A stretch of DNA of 55,120 nt, from positions 1 to 55,120 of the forward strand of contig LNEX01000461.1 in assembly GCA_001464165.1 (NCBI GenBank), given 5' to 3'. Of this stretch, positions 50,889 through 55,120 are shown piece after piece. Source of the stretch: a bacterium Ga0077546 (GTDB lineage: Bacteria > Cyanobacteriota > Vampirovibrionia > Obscuribacterales > Obscuribacteraceae). A program made the translations under genes and the position numbers. Below the pieces are notes generated by a model. That model was not told the DNA's origin, did no database searches, and saw only the letters and a list, made by a program, of their open reading frames with translations. Numbering within the stretch: position 1 is the first letter of the stretch; each line of letters opens with the position of its first letter.

Positions 50889-51695
50889 ATGTATACATTA
50901 GGACACGGCGCATTATTTATAGTTGTATTTGTCTCACTGGCTCTGGCTGGCCAGTGGCTGGTCAATCGCTCGTTTAAACAAGAAGTTTTAGAGAAACATC
51001 ACAGCGCGGGCGAAGCGATGATGGGCGTGGTCGGTACACTCTTTGCGGTCTTACTAGGCTTCATGGTGGCCTCAGCCATGGATAAATATAACGACGCCCG
51101 CATGCATGATGAACAAGAAGCTAGCAATGTAGCCAGCATTTTTAGAGTGGCACGAGGGCTATCAGATATCGATAGACCAAGAATTAGGCAGTTCTGTCGC
51201 GATTATGTTGACGACGTTATCACCAGCGAATGGCCCAAGATGGAACGTCGTGAAAAGATCAATCACGGCTGGGAAACTTATCAAAAGCTTTGGGAATCAG
51301 TGGTAGCTACAGTACCGGAAAATGATAGACAGAGCAACTTGCAGCAAGGTCTGATTAGCTCGATGCAGAGTCTTGGTGAACATAGGCGCGCCCGCATTCT
51401 ACTAGCACAAACGTCAATGCAACCAGCCCTTTGGCTGATAGTCGGCCTCGGAGCTGCCATTACAATATTCTTGAGTTATATATTCGCTTCAGAATTTCCC
51501 AAAATTCAAGGCATGATGACCACCCTTGTCGCCATAGCTATGGCACTCAACATCTGGATGTTGTCAGCTTATAGCCACCCCTACAGCGGCGAGCTAAAAA
51601 TTCAGCCAACTATGTTCTTGCTCTTAAAAGAATCAATTCTGACCGTGCCAGATACGCCGTCACGCTACTTGCATGACGCGCCAACTAGCAAGTAA
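50889..51695 (+). CDS. DUF4239 (bestrophin-like) membrane protein, copy 2
   Basis: 268 residues from the ATG at 50889; an in-frame TTG at 50871 is less likely. It has the same layout as the protein at 39223: N-terminal helix, VGTLFAVLLGFMVASAM, EQEASNVASIFRVARGL, the segment YVDDVITSEWPKME, QSNLQQGLISSMQSLGEHRR, then two C-terminal helices. It lies between an antiporter and the UvrA-like gene. A paralogue of copy 1; the function is presumably ion conductance or regulation. Confidence 0.75.
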   Translation: MYTLGHGALFIVVFVSLALAGQWLVNRSFKQEVLEKHHSAGEAMMGVVGTLFAVLLGFMVASAMDKYNDARMHDEQEASNVASIFRVARGLSDIDRPRIRQFCRDYVDDVITSEWPKMERREKINHGWETYQKLWESVVATVPENDRQSNLQQGLISSMQSLGEHRRARILLAQTSMQPALWLIVGLGAAITIFLSYIFASEFPKIQGMMTTLVAIAMALNIWMLSAYSHPYSGELKIQPTMFLLLKESILTVPDTPSRYLHDAPTSK

Positions 51696-51718
51696 ACAAG
51701 CAAGTAAGCCCAGCCATT

Positions 51719-51760
51719 GAAAAGCGGAAATAGGTGTATATACACCTATTTCCGCTTTTC
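51719..51760. terminator. Perfect 42-bp palindrome, bidirectional terminator
   Basis: Both arms are 21 bases with no spacer, rich in A at one end and T at the other (GAAAAGCGG...CCGCTTTTC), so it can terminate both the DUF4239 gene and the convergent UvrA-like gene. Confidence 0.8.
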
Positions 51761-51776
51761 GCTATCAGCCAATACA

Positions 51777-54334
51777 CTAACCCAAAAAGCGTTTTAAATA
51801 CGGCGCTGTGCGGCTGCTTTTTACTTCGGCTAGTTGCTGAGGACTACCAGCGGCGACAATTTGGCCACCCTGGTCACCAGCACCGGGGCCAATATCTATC
51901 ACCCAATCACTGCCAGCTACCACGCGCATTTCGTGTTCTACCACTATTACTGTATTGCCTGACTGCACCAAACCATCAAGTTGAGTCATTAGTTTTTCAA
52001 CGTCAGAAGGATGCAATCCAGTAGTGGGCTCATCGAGCACATAAAGTGTATCGCCGCGATGCACACGCTGTAATTCAGTGGCAAGCTTGATGCGCTGGGC
52101 CTCTCCACCAGAAAGCTCAGTGGCTGGCTGACCAAGGCGCAAATAGCCCAGACCAACTTCGCGCAGAACATGAAAAGATCGGCGCACGGCAGGCTCATCT
52201 TCGAAGAACTGCCAAGCCTGGTCAACGGTCATGCCCAGCACTTCGGCAATATTTTTATCGCGATATTTTATATCAAGAGTCTTGGCATTATAGCGGGCAC
52301 CATGACAGGTGGGGCAAGGGGCATAGACACTGGGCAAAAAGAGCAACTCAACCATGACAAAGCCTTCGCCTTCGCAATTGTCACAGCGCCCCTTGGCGAC
52401 GTTGAAAGAAAAGCGACCGGCGTCGTAACGGCGAGCCTGAGCCATTTTTGTGCTAGCGAACAATTTTCGAATGTGATCAAACAGGCCAGTATAAGTAGCA
52501 AGGTTTGATCGCGGGGTGCGGCCACCACAAGGCGCTTGACTCCTTCCATTCCAGAAGCAATCTGTCCGCCAGTTTTGGCCACCTCGGCCTTCTCAAGTTC
52601 TTCGCCTTCCTCTTCAGCAATAGGAACTTGCTGCCCAAGGGCCTCGGCCACAAGCTCGACCAGAGCCTGACTAACGAGACTGGATTTACCCGAGCCAGAA
52701 ACACCAGTGATAGTTGTAAAAGCACCAAGGGGAAAAGCGACATCTAGCTTGTTTAGATTATTGCGAGTAACACCTGAGAGCTTGAGCCAACCCGAGGGCT
52801 TGCGCAACTTTCGCTGTGGCGGCTTTTCTTCAGCAAACAAATAACGTCTAGTCTGCGACTCTTCTACTTCCGCTAAACCGGCAGAGGGGCCGCTATAAAG
52901 TACATAGCCGCCCTGCTCTCCGGCAGCCGGCCCGACATCGACAATCCAGTCAGCATGCTTGATCACATCGAGATCGTGCTCGACGACAAAGAGTGAATTG
53001 CCAGAACTCTTAAGCTGTTCCAGAGCAGAAAGTAAGGCCTCTGTATCGGCCGGGTGAAGCCCCGCCGATGGTTCGTCTAGTACGTAGACCACTCCAAACA
53101 AATTAGAGCGCACCTGGGTAGCTAGCCGCAAGCGTTGCAATTCGCCAGGAGAAAGAGTAGGAGTGCCACGATCGAGAGCTAAATAGCCAAGGCCAAGATC
53201 GAGCAAAACAGAAATGCGAGCATTTAAATCAAAAGCAATGCGCTGAGCTACAATCGCTTTTTCTGGATGCTCTTTCTCTAACTTAACCAGTGCCGGAGCC
53301 GACCCATCAGCATATGGTCGCAAAATTTCAGAAAGCTTGATGATTGGATAATTAGTAATGTCAGCAATATCTAAGCCAGCAAACTTAACAGAAAGTGACT
53401 CAAGACGCAGCCTTTTGCCTTTGCAGAGGCGACATTCAGCGCTGACCATATACTTAGAAACTCGCTTTTTCATGGCGGCACTTTGAGTATTGGCAAAGTT
53501 ATAGAGCACGTGCCTCTTTGCACTAGAGAAATTGCCGTTATAGCTTGGCGGCTCTTTGCGCTTCATGGCCGCTTTTACTTCGTGCGCTTCAAAATTAGCA
53601 TAGACTGGCACAACTGGCTGTTCATCGGTGAAGAGAATCCAGTCGCGATCTTTTTTGGACATTTCGCGCCAGGGCTTATCAATGTCATATCCAAGAGTGA
53701 CCAGCATGTCTTTCAAATTTTGACCATGCCAAGCCGGTGGCCATGCGGCTATACACTTCTGCCGTATGGTGAGACTATCGTCAGGCACCATCGACTTTTC
53801 TGTCACTTCATAGATACGGCCCAGACCATGACAGTCAGGGCAGGCACCAGATGGTGTATTAGTAGAAAATGCCTCGGCGTCTAAATGGGGCTGATTAGCA
53901 GGATAGGCTCCGGCCCGCGAATAGAGCATACGCAGGAGGTTGGAAAGCGTAGTGACGCTGCCAACTGAAGAACGAGTTGTGGGGGCGCCACGCTGCTGTT
54001 GTAGTGCTACCGCTGGTGGCAAACCTTCTATCTCATCAACTTCGGGCACACTCATTTGGTGGAAAAGACGACGAGCATAAGGCGACACTGATTCAAGATA
54101 GCGGCGCTGGGCCTCAGCATAGAGAGTGCCAAAGGCTAGCGATGACTTGCCTGAACCAGAGACACCGGTGAAAACCACTAGTGAATCGCGGGGAATATCA
54201 ACATCAATGTCTTTCAAATTATGCTCACGGGCACCACGCACGAGCACAAATCCATCTTTGCGCTCAGTTGCAACTTTGGCTACAGCCGCTGCAGGTGCGG
54301 GCTGTTTGGAATGTTTTTTGCTACCTGGTTTCAT
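51777..54334 (-). pseudogene. UvrA paralogue broken by a 16- or 19-base deletion
   Basis: Two frames join to one UvrA-type tandem ABC protein of about 850 residues, shorter than UvrA (about 940) and like the class II/DrrC-type paralogues. The first frame has Walker [10 protein letters not shown], zinc pairs CPDCHGLG and CRLCKGKR, the signature LSPGELQR (Pro for Gly), LDEPSAGLHP and a second GVSGSGKSS. At about 52522 RLVV runs directly into GRTPRSNLATYTGLFDHIR of the other frame; the conserved (V)DQxPI of that loop is missing, which shifts the frame. The second frame continues with CDNC...CPTC, LSGGEAQR and LDEPTTGLHP. Without the missing bases no full second ATPase is made. Confidence 0.75.
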
Positions 54335-54728
54335 TTTTCTGCTTCATTTTTTGCAATTCGTTTTTTGATTGATTTTTGCCTGCTTGTCATCGCTCTAACA
54401 AGCTTACATTTTGTCAGTGCTGATTCAGCGCTCACATAGTATAGCCTCGACCGAGTTTAGACGAATATGTTCCTGAAGCACTACCTGTCAGAGTTTCAAG
54501 GAAAGCCATTAAGGATACGGCGGAACATGCCAAGAACGGCCAGTAGCAGGCATTCCGGAAGAAGTAAAAAATCCAGTCTGAGCTAAAGCCAGCACCCAGG
54601 CTAGCTTCCGAGGCCGCCTCCTCTTGACTTCCTACCGTCCCAAGTACTAGAATGGTGAGTAAGCACTCATATCAATTTGCAGAAAGTGTCTGCAGGTTTT
54701 TAAGATGTGATTGCCAGGTGAAAATACT
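54335..54728. other. Gene-free region upstream of the UvrA-like gene
   Basis: About 390 bases, divergent between the UvrA-like and DUF378 genes. No convincing LexA-type box or other site was recognised. Confidence 0.4.
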
Positions 54729-54923
54729 ATGAAAAATTTGGAGTTTATTCTGTTTCTTTTGCTGCTCATTGGCGGCATAAACTGGGGACTAGTCGGCGCT
54801 TTCAACTATAACTTCGTAACCACTGTTCTTGGTGATGGCACTGCAACACGCGTTGTTTATGCACTTGTAGGTCTAGGCGCTGTCTATGAAGCCTACAAAA
54901 TGATGAAAAAACGCACGGCATAA
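54729..54923 (+). CDS. DUF378 small membrane protein
   Basis: 64 residues from the ATG at 54729; the frame is open to 54711. Two membrane helices with the DUF378 marks: LLLLIGGINWGLVGAFNYN (about 8-26) and ATRVVYALVGLGAVYEAY (about 40-57), ending in a Lys-rich tail. Such proteins are common, short and of unknown function. AGGTGAAAATACT before the ATG gives a weak ribosome site. Confidence 0.82.
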   Translation: MKNLEFILFLLLLIGGINWGLVGAFNYNFVTTVLGDGTATRVVYALVGLGAVYEAYKMMKKRTA

Positions 54924-55120
54924 ATTTGTTACTGTTCCATAGAGCGCAAACGGCTGTACCAGCTGTAGCGACCGCATAGAGCATATTCTGTTGGCTCAAA
55001 AGGCGAACAGCTGAACTGCTAGCATTAAGCTCGCAAGCAACATTAGCTTGCCTGTTAGATGCTTGTTTTAGGCTGGTCATTTTAGTTCGCTTTGTATGCG
55101 CAAACGAAAGCTATCCAGAG
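54924..55120. other. Window end, no gene seen
   Basis: About 200 bases after the DUF378 gene; no supported frame or structure. Confidence 0.4.

Noticed and set aside
1..55120. CRISPR arrays, insertion sequences, rRNA
   Set aside because: No regularly spaced long repeats, no transposase-like proteins with flanking inverted repeats and no rRNA segments were recognised.

Overview
The window looks like chromosome from a free-living, non-photosynthetic relative of cyanobacteria, with the Obscuribacterales/Melainabacteria (Vampirovibrionia) lineage as my best guess. The reasons are a CpcT/CpeT-type chromophore-lyase homologue next to a DUF1838 gene, an exosortase paired with a sorted VIT/vWA protein, a GT20/GT4/debranching-enzyme solute cluster, and no photosystem genes. 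The taxon is an inference. No rRNA, CRISPR array, transposase, integrase or virion gene was seen.

The sequence alternates between two visible styles. Style A (about 1-1.2 kb, 12.3-17.3 kb and 31.8-55.1 kb) is more A+T-rich and uses many CTA, TTA and ATA codons. Style B (about 1.4-12.1 kb and 17.6-31.3 kb) is more G+C-rich with many CTC, CTG and GAG codons. In style B most recognisable genes start 6-12 bases after a TGGAG-like ribosome site, while many small genes have none. Style B may be an acquired block interrupted by a style-A segment.

Layout. 0.3-1.4 kb: a secreted protein of a repeated family and an 86-nt tRNA-like RNA whose loops are replaced by UUCG and GCAA tetraloops. 1.4-5.5 kb: small orphan genes, several membrane-anchored. 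5.9-7.6 kb (minus): an HD hydrolase and type III pantothenate kinase. 8.3-12.1 kb: isochorismatase-like hydrolase, small orphans, tyrosyl-tRNA synthetase and a SpoT-like HD hydrolase. 12.3-17.3 kb: a two-domain universal stress protein, a membrane protein followed by a peptidase remnant, a second copy of the secreted family, and a LOG-domain fusion. 17.7-27.8 kb: a Clp block with a ClpA-like unfoldase (wrecked first ATPase, intact second one), ClpP, orphans, a PhzF-like protein and a broken second Clp ATPase. 28-31.3 kb: NAD kinase, small membrane proteins, a 4 x 14-bp repeat, DUF1838 and CpeT-like genes.

31.8-39.1 kb: a protein made of GspE-N-type repeats, a SanA/YdcF-like protein, an SPFH protein, and an exosortase with its probable dedicated VIT/vWA target, whose gene carries a frameshift. 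39.2-45.8 kb: a DUF4239 protein, then a minus-strand operon (glycogen-debranching-type hydrolase, GT4 glycosyltransferase, trehalose-phosphatase-like HAD) divergent from a GT20 synthase. Three near-identical operator-like sequences lie between them. 45.9-49.2 kb: a two-component pair and a DUF389 membrane protein. 49.5-54.9 kb: a lipoprotein, a Na/Ca antiporter, a second DUF4239 protein, a broken UvrA paralogue and a DUF378 protein.

Four genes (orphan at 20.9 kb, second Clp ATPase, VIT protein, UvrA paralogue) are split by indels of one base to about 200 bases. This is either real decay or consensus error; raw reads would decide.
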